Below, piece by piece: positions 16,585-25,652 of a DNA stretch of 64,000 bases. A program made the translations under genes and the position numbers. Position 1 is the stretch's first letter. Each line of letters begins with the position of its first letter. The DNA lies in NCBI GenBank assembly GCA_937876195.1, contig CALEIK010000025.1, positions 62,001-126,000 on the forward strand. The letters are read 5' to 3'. The DNA comes from an uncultured Flavobacteriales bacterium (GTDB taxonomy: Bacteria; Bacteroidota; Bacteroidia; Flavobacteriales_D; Crocinitomicaceae). The notes below the pieces were generated by a model. It saw only the letters and a list, made by a program, of their open reading frames with translations, was not told the DNA's origin and made no database searches.

Positions 16585-18861
16585 ATGCGACATTCGTCTT
16601 TAACTAGTAAACAACCAAGCGTGAAATATTGTAAGTACCTTTTCCTGTTTTTTAGTGGATTGATTTCCATTCACAGTTTTGCGCAGTTCAGTTTTGAATA
16701 CAATCCTGAGGTTTCTGTCTTTGTGGGAGCCGATTCAATGGATACGCCATGGGCAGGAGGATTGAACTATGCACAAATAGCCGATTTTGACTTTGATTTC
16801 GATGGGGATCTAGACTTGTTCGTTTTTGACCGCAGCTCGAACAATATTCGTGTATACACGCAAGAAGGAACTGGAATCAACAGACATTACAAACTTTTCT
16901 ACAACGCCGCGCAGTATTTTCCAGAAGATATACGCTACAGAGCAACCTTGGTCGATTATGACAATGATGGCAGAAAGGATTTATTCACCTACGGCATTGG
17001 TGGACTTTCGGTCTACCGAAATACAGGGAATATCACTGATGGACTTCAATGGGAACTCGTTACCGATTTACTCTATTCGCAATATCCCAACAATTACTCC
17101 AATCTGTACGTGAGTTCTGCTGACGTTCCAGCAATTATTGATGTTGATTTTGACGGAGATATTGACATTCTCACCTTTAGCATTGGTGGACAGCACGTTG
17201 AATACCATCAAAACCAATCCATGGAATTGTACGGGATTCCCGATTCATTGGAGTTTGTGCTTCAGAATCAATGCTGGGGGAAGTTTACCGAAGAATTTAC
17301 CACCAATTCCATTGTTTTGAATGATCCAAATCCACCATGTGTTGGAGGAGATATTGTCGACCCACGAAGTGATGGAGCAATTCGTCCGAAACATTCTGGA
17401 TCCACGATTTTGGCGTTGGATTACGATAATTCAGGGGTGTTGGACTTGATATTGGGAGATGTTGCCTATACGAATTTAGCACTTCTCATCAATGGAGGAA
17501 CTGCGCCGAATACCGATTCACCCATGATCAGTGTCGACAATGCGTTTCCTTCAAATACCACCCCTGCCAATATGCAATTATTTCCTGCGGCATATTTTGT
17601 GGATGTCGATTTTGACGGAATTAAAGATCTATTGGTGTGTCCAAATGCACGAAACGTATCACAAAACAGAAAAAGTATCCTCTTCTATAAAAATACAGGA
17701 ACGAATGCGCTTCCCAACTTTGTCTACAGTATGGATGACTTTCTTCAACGCGAAATGATTGAGCACGGAACAGGCTCCATTCCAGTTTTTTCTGACATCA
17801 ACGAAGATGGATTGGAAGATTTGATTGTGGCGAATTTCTTTAAATACAAAGAACCGCTCGACAAAGAAAGTACGCTGGCGTATTACCGAAATACAGGAAC
17901 TGCCAACAATCCTGTTTTCACTTTAATTGATGAAAATTACTTGGATTTGACTTTGGAAAATTACGGCTATCGTTCTGTTCCCACCTTTGGCGATATCGAT
18001 GGGGATGGTGATAAAGATTTATTGCTAGGCATGGAAGATGGAACGCTCGTTTATTACGAAAATGAATCCATCGGAAGCGGCTCAATCTACAACAATGGAA
18101 TCATTGATTTTAAAGACAACAACAATGTGACGATCACTGCGGGCGGTTACTGTTTCCCTCAACTATTCGACTTAAACAACGATGGTTTGCTCGATTTAAT
18201 CCTCGGACGAAAATCAGGGGAAATCATGTATTACCAAAACATTGGAACAGCAAACAGTCCTTCCTTTCAGCTTCAAAACTCTGCACTGGGCAACATTGAT
18301 GTCTCAACGGACAACCCAGATGGATATGCTTCTCCGCATTTTTTCCGTCACGAAGGCGAAACGTATTTGTTTGCAGGTGACTTAGACGGACGTTGCAACT
18401 TCTACTCCGACATTGATGGCAATCTCGCTCCAGGAAATGGCTTCACCCTGATTTCAAACAATTACGCAGGGATCGAAACGCAAGCCTACAGCTCTTTTTG
18501 GGTGAACGATCTCAATACAAATCTCAAGTTGGAATTGTACGTCGGTCAAGATTTGGGTGGAATTTACCGCTTTGAGCACGATCCAAACAGCAGTATTTCA
18601 GTGGAAGAAATTGATCTTGGGGAAACGCTTATCGTGTATCCAAATCCATCCCACGGCAAAGTCACGATTCAATCAGATCGATTGCGCATGAAGAAAATCG
18701 AGCTCTACACCATCAATGGAAAAATCATGCACTCCGCTGTTGCCGATGGTTTTACTTCCACGTTGGACATGCAAGATCTACCTTCAGGAATTTATTTTTT
18801 ACATATTCATTTGGAGAATGGCGTGGTGGAGGTGAAGAAGATTTCTCTCGCACATCGTTGA
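16585..18861 (+). CDS. Large FG-GAP/VCBS repeat protein secreted by T9SS
   Basis: 758 residues. A signal peptide (FLFFSGLISIHSFAQ, cut ~34) precedes at least eight calcium-type loops of the D-x-D-x-D-G-x-x-D kind: DFDGDLDLF, DNDGRKDLF, DFDGDIDIL, DNSGVLDLIL, DFDGIKDLLV, NEDGLEDLIV, DGDGDKDLLLG and NNDGLLDLILG. These form an integrin-like FG-GAP beta-propeller. The last ~75 residues (IVYPNPSHGKVTIQS ... LPSGIYFLHI ... VEVKKISLAHR) are a type A T9SS sorting domain. It is probably a surface or secreted adhesin/binding protein. The ligand is unknown. It stands alone. Confidence 0.9.
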   Translation: MRHSSLTSKQPSVKYCKYLFLFFSGLISIHSFAQFSFEYNPEVSVFVGADSMDTPWAGGLNYAQIADFDFDFDGDLDLFVFDRSSNNIRVYTQEGTGINRHYKLFYNAAQYFPEDIRYRATLVDYDNDGRKDLFTYGIGGLSVYRNTGNITDGLQWELVTDLLYSQYPNNYSNLYVSSADVPAIIDVDFDGDIDILTFSIGGQHVEYHQNQSMELYGIPDSLEFVLQNQCWGKFTEEFTTNSIVLNDPNPPCVGGDIVDPRSDGAIRPKHSGSTILALDYDNSGVLDLILGDVAYTNLALLINGGTAPNTDSPMISVDNAFPSNTTPANMQLFPAAYFVDVDFDGIKDLLVCPNARNVSQNRKSILFYKNTGTNALPNFVYSMDDFLQREMIEHGTGSIPVFSDINEDGLEDLIVANFFKYKEPLDKESTLAYYRNTGTANNPVFTLIDENYLDLTLENYGYRSVPTFGDIDGDGDKDLLLGMEDGTLVYYENESIGSGSIYNNGIIDFKDNNNVTITAGGYCFPQLFDLNNDGLLDLILGRKSGEIMYYQNIGTANSPSFQLQNSALGNIDVSTDNPDGYASPHFFRHEGETYLFAGDLDGRCNFYSDIDGNLAPGNGFTLISNNYAGIETQAYSSFWVNDLNTNLKLELYVGQDLGGIYRFEHDPNSSISVEEIDLGETLIVYPNPSHGKVTIQSDRLRMKKIELYTINGKIMHSAVADGFTSTLDMQDLPSGIYFLHIHLENGVVEVKKISLAHR

Positions 18862-18873
18862 TTAAGGTCCCGT

Positions 18874-18940
18874 TGCCTTCGACTCCGCTCAGTCAGCGGG
18901 AGTCACAATCGTTGTTGGTGACTGAGCGGAGTCGAAGGCA
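18874..18940. repeat. 22-bp inverted repeat with extra GTCGAAGGCA copies
   Basis: TGCCTTCGACTCCGCTCAGTCA at 18874-18895 pairs perfectly with 18919-18940 (23-base loop) just after the FG-GAP stop. Two further GTCGAAGGCA units follow before 18985. It may serve as an mRNA 3' stem-loop. The motif has the look of dispersed intergenic hairpins, although no second copy lies in this window. Confidence 0.75.
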
Positions 18941-19014
18941 CAACAAGTGAGAAGTCGAAGGCAAAGGAGACAAGAGTCGAAGGCAACGCATCAAAATATT
19001 CACTATATTTCCAC

Positions 19015-19815
19015 ATGCTCAACACGCTACCACTTGCTCTTGATCGCGTTACCAACATTCCACAGTATGTTGTTGCGCTATTTTTCTTTGGTCCAATTGT
19101 GGTTGGAATTATTTGGGTATTGTACAATCGACGCTTTGACCGACTTTGGAAGGCAGGGATTTTTCCCGAGAAATATAAATTTACACGTGATCATTTACTG
19201 GAAGCCTATTTAGCGCTCGCCGCGTTAATTATTCAACTGCAACGCACCGAAGCAGGAAAGAAAATTGTCTTTGTCAATACGTATTTCAACCGTTATTTTC
19301 CAGGAAGCAATTACAATTTTACCGATTCACTGCTGTATTCATTCAAGCATCCAATAAAACTAGAGACTGTCACGCATTGGATAAAAATGCATCTCACCGA
19401 CGAGATTGAACGCACGCACATCGTTTATTTTTTGGTGGGAATTGCCATGGTCGAGGGCAAAATTTCTGAACGTGAATTGAAACTCCTCGCCATTATCAAT
19501 GCGGATCTTGGATTATCTTCCCACACCTTCGAGCGAATTATCGCGATGTACCAAGAATACCAGAAGGAAAAGGAACGAGATGAAAACAAAGAAAGCGCAA
19601 CAAAGAAAGGAAGTTACGACCAGAAAAAGCGTTTTGCCTTAATTTTAGGAATAAACGAAAATGCAAATTTGGCTGAGATCAAAGCGGCATATCGGGCAAT
19701 GGTGAAGCTTCACCACCCAGATCGTTTTCAAAATTCAGGTTCTGAACAGATTAAAATTGCAGAAGAAAAATTCATTCAGATTCAACGGGCGTATGAGTAT
19801 TTGAAGGGGGAGTAG
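19015..19815 (+). CDS. Membrane-anchored TerB/DnaJ co-chaperone (DjlA-like)
   Basis: 266 residues. A TM helix at 17-37 is followed by a helical TerB-like region (~55-180, including DEIERTHIVYFLVGIAMVEG and SERELKLLAIIN). After a charged linker comes a C-terminal J domain (205-266) with HPD at 234-236. The order matches DjlA, an inner-membrane DnaK co-chaperone with a cytosolic J domain. The chaperone partner is not in the window. The region directly upstream of the start contains GTCGAAGGCA repeats. Confidence 0.85.
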   Translation: MLNTLPLALDRVTNIPQYVVALFFFGPIVVGIIWVLYNRRFDRLWKAGIFPEKYKFTRDHLLEAYLALAALIIQLQRTEAGKKIVFVNTYFNRYFPGSNYNFTDSLLYSFKHPIKLETVTHWIKMHLTDEIERTHIVYFLVGIAMVEGKISERELKLLAIINADLGLSSHTFERIIAMYQEYQKEKERDENKESATKKGSYDQKKRFALILGINENANLAEIKAAYRAMVKLHHPDRFQNSGSEQIKIAEEKFIQIQRAYEYLKGE

Positions 19816-19892
19816 GAGGAGTAATGAGGTGTTTTAGTTGAATTAACCACAATAACCAACCATGGCTTAATCTTTGTTGAGCATGAAGATAT

Positions 19893-20336
19893 ATGAAAAA
19901 TTTAGCTCTATTCTTAGTGATTTCAAGCTCCATTTGCTGCCTAGGTCAGGAAAAGTTACCCCCTCCAGATACAACCTTTAGAGAGGTTGATAGTATTGTT
20001 GTGGAAAATGAGATCATTATCGGACAGTGCGATCCTGAAGCGCAGTTTCCTGGTGGAGTGCAGGCATTAAGGAAGTATATACATGAAGATTTTGATTGGG
20101 ATTGTGTTTTCGCCAATGATTCAGTCATAGAGTTTTCCAAAGTTTACCTTTCTTTCATGGTTGAGGTAGATGGAACTATATCGGATGTTTCTGTTGACAG
20201 AGATATAAATGAAGATTATGATCAATGTTGGGCTGACTTTATTAAAAATATGCCCAAATGGAATCCTGCGATAGATGAACATGGAAAACCTATTGCGCAA
20301 AGAGTTAGACTACCGATTAATATAAATTTGGATTAG
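19893..20336 (+). CDS. Secreted TonB C-terminal-domain protein
   Basis: 147 residues with a signal peptide (MKNLALFLVISSSICCLGQ). The mature part has EAQFPGGVQALRKYI and a closing MPKWNPAIDEHGKPIAQRVRLPI, the pattern of Bacteroidota TonB_C domains. There is no TM anchor or Pro-rich spacer, so this is not a classical energy transducer; it is probably a free periplasmic copy of the domain. No TonB-dependent receptor or ExbBD is nearby. The partner is unknown. Confidence 0.75.
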   Translation: MKNLALFLVISSSICCLGQEKLPPPDTTFREVDSIVVENEIIIGQCDPEAQFPGGVQALRKYIHEDFDWDCVFANDSVIEFSKVYLSFMVEVDGTISDVSVDRDINEDYDQCWADFIKNMPKWNPAIDEHGKPIAQRVRLPININLD

Positions 20337-20357
20337 GAAATTTGGGTATTTCGTGCA

Positions 20358-20927
20358 CTATTTACTTAGAAATAATTCTAGTGCTTCTGTTGTTTTGCCC
20401 TCCAATTCTAATTGCATACTTCGTGAACATTTTTCGCAAAATTTGAAAGTATCACTATCAAAGAGGTTATCAATGTATTTACCTTTTGAGTTCTTAGTCA
20501 TTTGAGGTGGTTCGGAAAAATAAATAATATATGTTGTATCTGCATACGTCATACTTTTATAGGGGTAGTCACTATCAGGTTCTCCTTCGGGATACATTTG
20601 TGAGTATTTTTCCCATTCTGCGAAATGTTGATGGTAAACAAATTTTACGGCATTGCCATTCTTGAAATACACATTGTTACTACTATAACCAATTTCAGCA
20701 GCATCAGTCGAAGCTATAAAAAGTAATTCCGTATCCAGATAGTATCCTTTAAGCGAACCACCACAATAAGATTTAGCTTGGTATTCAACTAAAGACAGTT
20801 TGTTATCCTGCAATAGAGAGTCTACCTTTAATACGTATAAGTCTATTGATTTGATAGAATCCGACTGTCCATAACTGCAAATAACAGTAGCGGAAAAGAG
20901 GATTAGTATGAGAAGTGTTCTTGTCAT
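20358..20927 (-). CDS. Secreted hypothetical protein
   Basis: 189 residues from ATG at 20927, giving the signal peptide RTLLILILFSATVICSYGQ. The rest is rich in Tyr, Ser and Asp with four cysteines (YCGG near 60, CEKC near the end) that could form disulfides or a metal site. I recognise no family. It converges with the TonB_C gene (21 bases apart) and lies next to a possible HEPN protein, in what looks like an accessory patch. Confidence 0.6.
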   Translation of the reverse strand: MTRTLLILILFSATVICSYGQSDSIKSIDLYVLKVDSLLQDNKLSLVEYQAKSYCGGSLKGYYLDTELLFIASTDAAEIGYSSNNVYFKNGNAVKFVYHQHFAEWEKYSQMYPEGEPDSDYPYKSMTYADTTYIIYFSEPPQMTKNSKGKYIDNLFDSDTFKFCEKCSRSMQLELEGKTTEALELFLSK

Positions 20928-20990
20928 TGCATTAAAAATAAGCAAAAATGGTTTAGTTGGTATTTTAGTAGATCGTGCGGTAAATTTGAG

Positions 20991-21887
20991 CTAGTTTTGG
21001 TCACGGTGTTTATTTCTATATAAACATACAAAATGATTAACAAAATCTAATAATAGAATTGATCGAAGTGCGTTTGTTTGATTTCCATAATCCGTAGAAT
21101 GTCCATGTAAGACACGATGTCTGTTAAAAGTGATTAGCTGCCTCTTTTTATTTTTAAATATTTTATCTTCTGAATTTATGGTAATTTCATTTTCTGAAAA
21201 ACCTAGTTGGCTGACGAATGAATTTGAAGAACCATAATCATATTGACTTAGATTTGTATGTAATTTTAACGCATAATCTTTAGATCGATCTTTGTCAAAA
21301 AAACCAAAATTCCAAACTTCATTACAAATACCATCAGCTTGGGAATAACATACGTTAATTACCGACGAATATAACCCAATTTCATATGCCTTCGAAACCT
21401 CGTCAAGAACTTGAGATCTATTAGGAAACTCTTTACCTACGGATCTAAGAATTTTATTCACTTTGTTTGTTTGAGCAAAATTGGCTAGTATTTGATCATC
21501 AATTCTTGAAGATTCTTTGGAATACACTAAATGCAGAAATTTGTCATATTCAATATCCCTTATTATATCGGGGCTTACGAACCAACCCATTTTGGAAAGT
21601 TCATGCAGCTTATTTATAACAGCGACATGTCCTTTTTTAAACTCTATAAAAGCTTCATTAAATTCTTTCACTAGAGATAATAAAGGTTTAATCGATTTGA
21701 TATGTTCGGAAGTAGATTCAGAAATATCATTTTCTATGGCGAGAATTCTTATGACTTCATCTTTTGGATAACCGTGATTCTTTGGATTTGTTCGAATTTC
21801 TTTTAGTGCTTTAATTAGATAACCCATTGAATTGGGATGTCCTTTGGGTAATGGTTCAAATTTAAAGATTTTATAATTGTTTGGCAT
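20991..21887 (-). CDS. Possible HEPN-type RNase-like protein (RX4H motif)
   Basis: 298 residues, cytosolic, no signal peptide. The C-terminal ~140 residues contain AYEIGLYSSVINVCYSQADGI (~167-187) and NRHRVLHGHSTDYGNQTNALRSILLLDFV (split at 255-283). The second includes R256-X4-H261, the RX4-6H motif of HEPN nucleases, in a RHxxLHG context I associate with HEPN-like proteins of unknown role. The N-terminal half is helical and unrecognised. HEPN RNases often act in toxin-antitoxin or phage defence, but no partner gene is adjacent. The function is inferred, not shown. Confidence 0.5.
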   Translation of the reverse strand: MPNNYKIFKFEPLPKGHPNSMGYLIKALKEIRTNPKNHGYPKDEVIRILAIENDISESTSEHIKSIKPLLSLVKEFNEAFIEFKKGHVAVINKLHELSKMGWFVSPDIIRDIEYDKFLHLVYSKESSRIDDQILANFAQTNKVNKILRSVGKEFPNRSQVLDEVSKAYEIGLYSSVINVCYSQADGICNEVWNFGFFDKDRSKDYALKLHTNLSQYDYGSSNSFVSQLGFSENEITINSEDKIFKNKKRQLITFNRHRVLHGHSTDYGNQTNALRSILLLDFVNHFVCLYRNKHRDQN

Positions 21888-21961
21888 TTTATAATTTTAG
21901 AACTAACAATTGGAGTAAATAACCTCTATGTATGTTTTCATATTCAAAATAGTAGATTCAA

Positions 21962-22612
21962 TCACTGCGTAAACGCATACATCAATATATTCGCCCCCAT
22001 CTTCAACGCTAGTTGTCGTTTACTTTCTGAGTTTCCGTGGACTTCTGCGTTTTCCCACCCATCGCCGAGGTCAGTTTCGTAAGTGTAGAGAAGTACCAGT
22101 CTGCCGTCGATGATAATGCCAAAGGCTTGTGGTCGTTTTTCATCGTGTTCGTGGATTTTTGGCAAGCCGTTGAAATCGTATTTCTGATGAAAAACAGGGT
22201 GATTGAAAGGTAATTCTACCATCTCGTTGTTGGGGAAGAGTTTTTTCAATTCCACACGAATGAATTCATCCATGCCGTAATTGTCATCGATGTGTAAAAA
22301 TCCACCGCCCAACAAATAGGTGCGCAGGTTGTCCGCTTCCGCTGCAGAAAAAACAACGTTTCCGTGTCCCGTCATGTGAATGAAAGGGTAGAGAAAGAGG
22401 TCGGGACTTCCCACTTCAACGTAAGGCACATCTTTGGAAATGCTCGTTCCCAAGTTTGTATTGCAAAAATTGACAAGGTTTGGGACAGCCGTGGGATTCG
22501 CGTAATAATCGCCCCCGCCATTGTATTTGAGCACCGCCAATTGATAAGTTCCCTGACTCCAGCCAGTAAGCGTGAGGCAAACAAATGCCAGAAGTGTACT
22601 AAATTTTATCAT
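21962..22612 (-). CDS. DUF4159 domain secreted protein
   Basis: 216 residues from MIKFSTLLAFVCLTLTGWSQ (signal peptide). DUF4159 proteins have a flavodoxin/GATase-like fold. Here the pattern is LAVLKYNGGGDYYANP, FIHMTGHGNVVFS, LGGGFLHIDDNYGMDEFIRVELKKLFP and a final region with GVNSESKRQLALKMG-like text (here GNSESKRQ). The signal peptide puts it in the periplasm. Its ATG overlaps the rsmE stop (ATGA), so it is the last gene of the pepT-holA-rsmE operon. The role is unknown. Confidence 0.85.
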   Translation of the reverse strand: MIKFSTLLAFVCLTLTGWSQGTYQLAVLKYNGGGDYYANPTAVPNLVNFCNTNLGTSISKDVPYVEVGSPDLFLYPFIHMTGHGNVVFSAAEADNLRTYLLGGGFLHIDDNYGMDEFIRVELKKLFPNNEMVELPFNHPVFHQKYDFNGLPKIHEHDEKRPQAFGIIIDGRLVLLYTYETDLGDGWENAEVHGNSESKRQLALKMGANILMYAFTQ

Positions 22613-23304
22613 GGGATCAATAGTTTTGCTTGCATACATGCGTACAAGGCTGCAGTTTCTGTTCTTAAACGGTTTGGACCCAGCGAAATTGCTTTGTAAC
22701 CGTGTTGCACCGCTTTTTCGACTTCTTGGGTGGAAAAATCACCTTCGGGACCAATCAAAATAGGACAATTCACCGAAGTAAAGACTTTGTTGAAATCGTT
22801 TTTTTCTTCTTCGTAACAATGTGCAATCAGTCCGTTCGGGTGCTTGGCGATAAAATCCGTGAGTTTTTGCAATTCATTGATTTTCGGTAAAAATCTTCCG
22901 TGTGATTGCTTCATGGCAGAAACCGCTTTTTTCAATAGTCGGTCCATGTTGACCTTGGCGCGCTCGCCGTTGTCACAATCAATTAGGGAGATTTCTGTAA
23001 TGCCAATTTCCGTCGCTTTTTCGATGAACCATTCAATGCGTTCCATTTGCTTAGTGGGACCAACCGCAATGTGAATTTCATGTCCAAGTGGTTCGGCTTG
23101 TTCGTTCGAGATTACGTTCAATGCACATTTTTTTGGATGCGCTTCAGAAATTTCACAGGTGAAAAATCCACCTTTTCCGTTCAATAATCCAAGTTGATCA
23201 CCTTTTTCCATGCGCAATACACGCACAATGTGTTTCGATTCCTCTTCGGATAAAACATGCGTTTTTGCACCAGCTGCGATATGTTCGTCGTAAAATAAGC
23301 GCAT
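22609..23304 (-). CDS. rsmE: 16S rRNA (uracil-1498-N3)-methyltransferase
   Basis: 231 residues with the RsmE architecture: an N-terminal PUA-like region (LSEEESKHIVRVLRMEKGDQLGLLNGKGG) and a SPOUT methyltransferase with the knot motifs LIGPEGDFS and SLGPNRLRTETAA near the C-terminus. It methylates U1498 of 16S rRNA with SAM. The start overlaps the holA stop (TGATG) and the stop overlaps the DUF4159 start. Translation of the three genes is therefore probably coupled. Confidence 0.95.
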   Translation of the reverse strand: MRLFYDEHIAAGAKTHVLSEEESKHIVRVLRMEKGDQLGLLNGKGGFFTCEISEAHPKKCALNVISNEQAEPLGHEIHIAVGPTKQMERIEWFIEKATEIGITEISLIDCDNGERAKVNMDRLLKKAVSAMKQSHGRFLPKINELQKLTDFIAKHPNGLIAHCYEEEKNDFNKVFTSVNCPILIGPEGDFSTQEVEKAVQHGYKAISLGPNRLRTETAALYACMQAKLLIP

Positions 23305-24302
23305 CAGTGCATCAAACGGTAAATAAGTTCTTTCATCAATTGCCCTTCCGTAAACGAAGAGTTGCCAATGCCTTTCGATTTCAAATCGTATTCATGCAAG
23401 ATGGCGATGTTTGCTGCGACCTTCTTGGCGTTGTAAATTTTTGCGGTGTTAATCAACTGACCAGCAACGAAAGGATGAACTCCAATCGCTTTAGCAAGGT
23501 TTTCACGTGATTGATTTCCCAAAAAGTGAATTTTCATCACCCGCGCAAAGAGGTTGAATAAATTCGATACCACAGGAACGAGCGAGGTCGCTTTCGGATT
23601 GTGATCGAAATAATCGACAATCACGTTTGCTTTGAGTACATCACGCGTTCCGATGGCGTTTGCCAATTCAAAAATATTGTAGTCCTTCGAAATCCCAATA
23701 TTTTCTTCAATGTGAATCTCGTTGATGTTCGTTCCTTTTTCGAGAAGAATTTCCAACTTCTCTAGTTCATTGGCAATGCGCGACAAATCATTTCCTAAAA
23801 ATTCAGCCAGGAGCATGGTCGCTTTTGGCGTGATGGAATAGCCTTTCGTTTTCACAAAACCGTTGATCCAATCCACCAGTTTATATTCGGGAACTTTCTC
23901 AGAATTGAACAGCAATCCATTTTTTTGCGCCGCTTTGATCGATTTTTTGCGGGAATCGAACTTTTTGTACTTGTAATTCACCACAAACACCGTCTGTTCC
24001 GAGGGCGCTTCAAAGTAAGGCGTCAAATCCTCCATCCCTTTGAAATCTTGCGCTTCCTTGATGACAATTAACTTGCGTTGTGCCATCATTGGATATTCCT
24101 TTGCTTGCGACATAATCGACAACGCATCGGCGTCCTTTCCGTAGGTAATGAACTGATTGAAATCGCGCTCGTGTTCTTCCAGTGCATGTTCGATGATAGC
24201 ATCCGTGATCGCATCAATGTAATACGCTTCCTCTCCGTGAAGAAAATATATCTTCTCGAATTTCTTGGCCTCGATATCTTTGATGATGCTTAAATGATTC
24301 AT
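23304..24302 (-). CDS. holA: DNA polymerase III, delta subunit
   Basis: 332 residues. The opening IIKDIEAKKFEKIYFLHGEEAYYIDAI is the typical HolA N-terminus, followed by the AAA+-like fold without a working Walker A, LAEFLGNDLSRIANELEKL, and a helical collar domain at the C-terminus. Delta opens the beta sliding clamp within the clamp loader. It starts directly after the pepT stop (no spacer) and overlaps rsmE by one base, so it is in the middle of the operon. Confidence 0.93.
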   Translation of the reverse strand: MNHLSIIKDIEAKKFEKIYFLHGEEAYYIDAITDAIIEHALEEHERDFNQFITYGKDADALSIMSQAKEYPMMAQRKLIVIKEAQDFKGMEDLTPYFEAPSEQTVFVVNYKYKKFDSRKKSIKAAQKNGLLFNSEKVPEYKLVDWINGFVKTKGYSITPKATMLLAEFLGNDLSRIANELEKLEILLEKGTNINEIHIEENIGISKDYNIFELANAIGTRDVLKANVIVDYFDHNPKATSLVPVVSNLFNLFARVMKIHFLGNQSRENLAKAIGVHPFVAGQLINTAKIYNAKKVAANIAILHEYDLKSKGIGNSSFTEGQLMKELIYRLMH

Positions 24303-25550
24303 CTAGCAGTGTTTTGTCCAGATTTGAACGAGTTCCGTCAACGTTGCAACGCCTTTTTCCATGTCCTGCACACTTACGTACTCATGACGTGAGTGAATCG
24401 CCATTTCTCCCGTAAAAATATTCGGGCAAGGCAATCCCATAAACGACAAACGCGATCCGTCCGTTCCTCCACGAATAATCGTCGGAAGCGGTTTCACGTT
24501 GGCTTGTTCCATCGCTTGAATGGCGTAATCTGTCACAAAAGGAACATCTTTGATGATCTCCTTCATATTGCGGTATTGTTCAGTGACTTCAAACAAGTAG
24601 GTCAATTTTGGATAGTTGGAAAGCGTTTGCTTCAACAAATCTTCCAGTCGCGTTTCGTATTCTTTCAATTTTGCGGTAATGTGATCACGAATGATAAAAT
24701 TCACCGTCGTTTGTTCCATTCCACCATTGATGGCAACGGGATGTACGAATCCTTCACGGTCTTTCGTCGTTTCAGGCGACCAACTGTCTTTCGGCAAAGA
24801 AGCCACAAATTCAGCAGCGACTTTCAATGAATTGACCATTTTTCCTTTCGCGTAACCTGGGTGGGCGCTGATTCCGTTGATGGTGATTTTCACGGCGTCT
24901 GCAGAAAAACTTTCATCTTCCAAGGAACCAAGAACACCACCGTCCAAAGTATATCCGTAATCGGCATTTAATTTTTTCATGTCCAAATGATCCACTCCGC
25001 GACCAACTTCTTCATCGGGTGTAAACAAAATTCGAATTGTTGGATGAGGAATCTCAGGATTATTGATGAGGTGATGTGCAAAATCCATAATGATTGCAAT
25101 TCCAGCTTTATCATCGGCACCGAGCAAAGTCAATCCGCTTGCTGTAATTAAATCGTCCCCAATTTTTTCTTTCAAATACGGATGCTTTTCAGTCGTAATG
25201 ACCTGCGTTGGATCGTCTGGAAGCGTGATTGGATTTCCATCGTACTTGCGGTGAACAATCGGTTTCACATTCGTTCCACTGCAATCGGGTGCTGTATCCA
25301 TGTGTGAGCAAAAACAAATCGTCGGTAGTTGCTCATTGTCGGTATTGTTCGGAATGGTCGCGAATACATATCCCCATTCATCCATTTCCGCATCGTTGAT
25401 TCCCATCGAAAGTAGTTCCTTCACCAATTCTCGTCCTAAGTCTTTCTGAATTTCTGAGGAAGGAAAAGACGTGGAATTTGGATCTGCCGTGGTATCAATT
25501 TTGGCATATTTTATAAAGCGTTCTTCTACCGTTGAAGTGTAATTGTTCAT
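24303..25550 (-). CDS. pepT: Peptidase T (tripeptide aminopeptidase)
   Basis: 415 residues from ATG at 25550; an upstream ATG at 25571 is in frame but less likely. This M20 metallopeptidase removes N-terminal residues from tripeptides in the cytosol. Metal ligands appear as His83 in CSHMDTAPD, Asp in GADDKAG, the catalytic Glu pair in TPDEEVGRG, Asp in TLDGG, and the last His in SRHEYVS. The dimerisation domain contains HPGYAKGKMVNS. It is the first gene of a four-gene operon with holA, rsmE and DUF4159. Confidence 0.95.
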   Translation of the reverse strand: MNNYTSTVEERFIKYAKIDTTADPNSTSFPSSEIQKDLGRELVKELLSMGINDAEMDEWGYVFATIPNNTDNEQLPTICFCSHMDTAPDCSGTNVKPIVHRKYDGNPITLPDDPTQVITTEKHPYLKEKIGDDLITASGLTLLGADDKAGIAIIMDFAHHLINNPEIPHPTIRILFTPDEEVGRGVDHLDMKKLNADYGYTLDGGVLGSLEDESFSADAVKITINGISAHPGYAKGKMVNSLKVAAEFVASLPKDSWSPETTKDREGFVHPVAINGGMEQTTVNFIIRDHITAKLKEYETRLEDLLKQTLSNYPKLTYLFEVTEQYRNMKEIIKDVPFVTDYAIQAMEQANVKPLPTIIRGGTDGSRLSFMGLPCPNIFTGEMAIHSRHEYVSVQDMEKGVATLTELVQIWTKHC

Positions 25551-25568
25551 GTGATTTTTGTTTGAATT

Positions 25569-25576
25569 CAAATGTA
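25569..25576 (-). promoter_or_regulatory. -7 promoter box (TACATTTG) for the pepT operon
   Basis: On the minus strand TACATTTG matches TAnnTTTG and ends 18 bases before the pepT ATG. No correctly spaced -33 TTG is obvious. Confidence 0.4.
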
Positions 25577-25588
25577 ATCATTTCTAGC

Positions 25589-25623
25589 AAAAAAAATGCT
25601 CCACCCGAATGTTCGAATGGAGC
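25589..25623 (-). terminator. Terminator-like hairpin upstream of pepT
   Basis: Read leftward, GCTCCA (25623-25618) pairs with TGGAGC (25603-25598), and the stem is followed by eight T (25596-25589). It would stop transcripts coming through the repeat block from ndk before they enter the pepT operon. Confidence 0.65.
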
Positions 25624-25652
25624 GTTTAAGATATAAAATGAGTAACGTAAAG

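Noticed and set aside
24393..24830. 145-residue plus-strand frame inside pepT
   Set aside because: Basic, Arg/His-rich antisense shadow of a conserved peptidase with intact active-site motifs.
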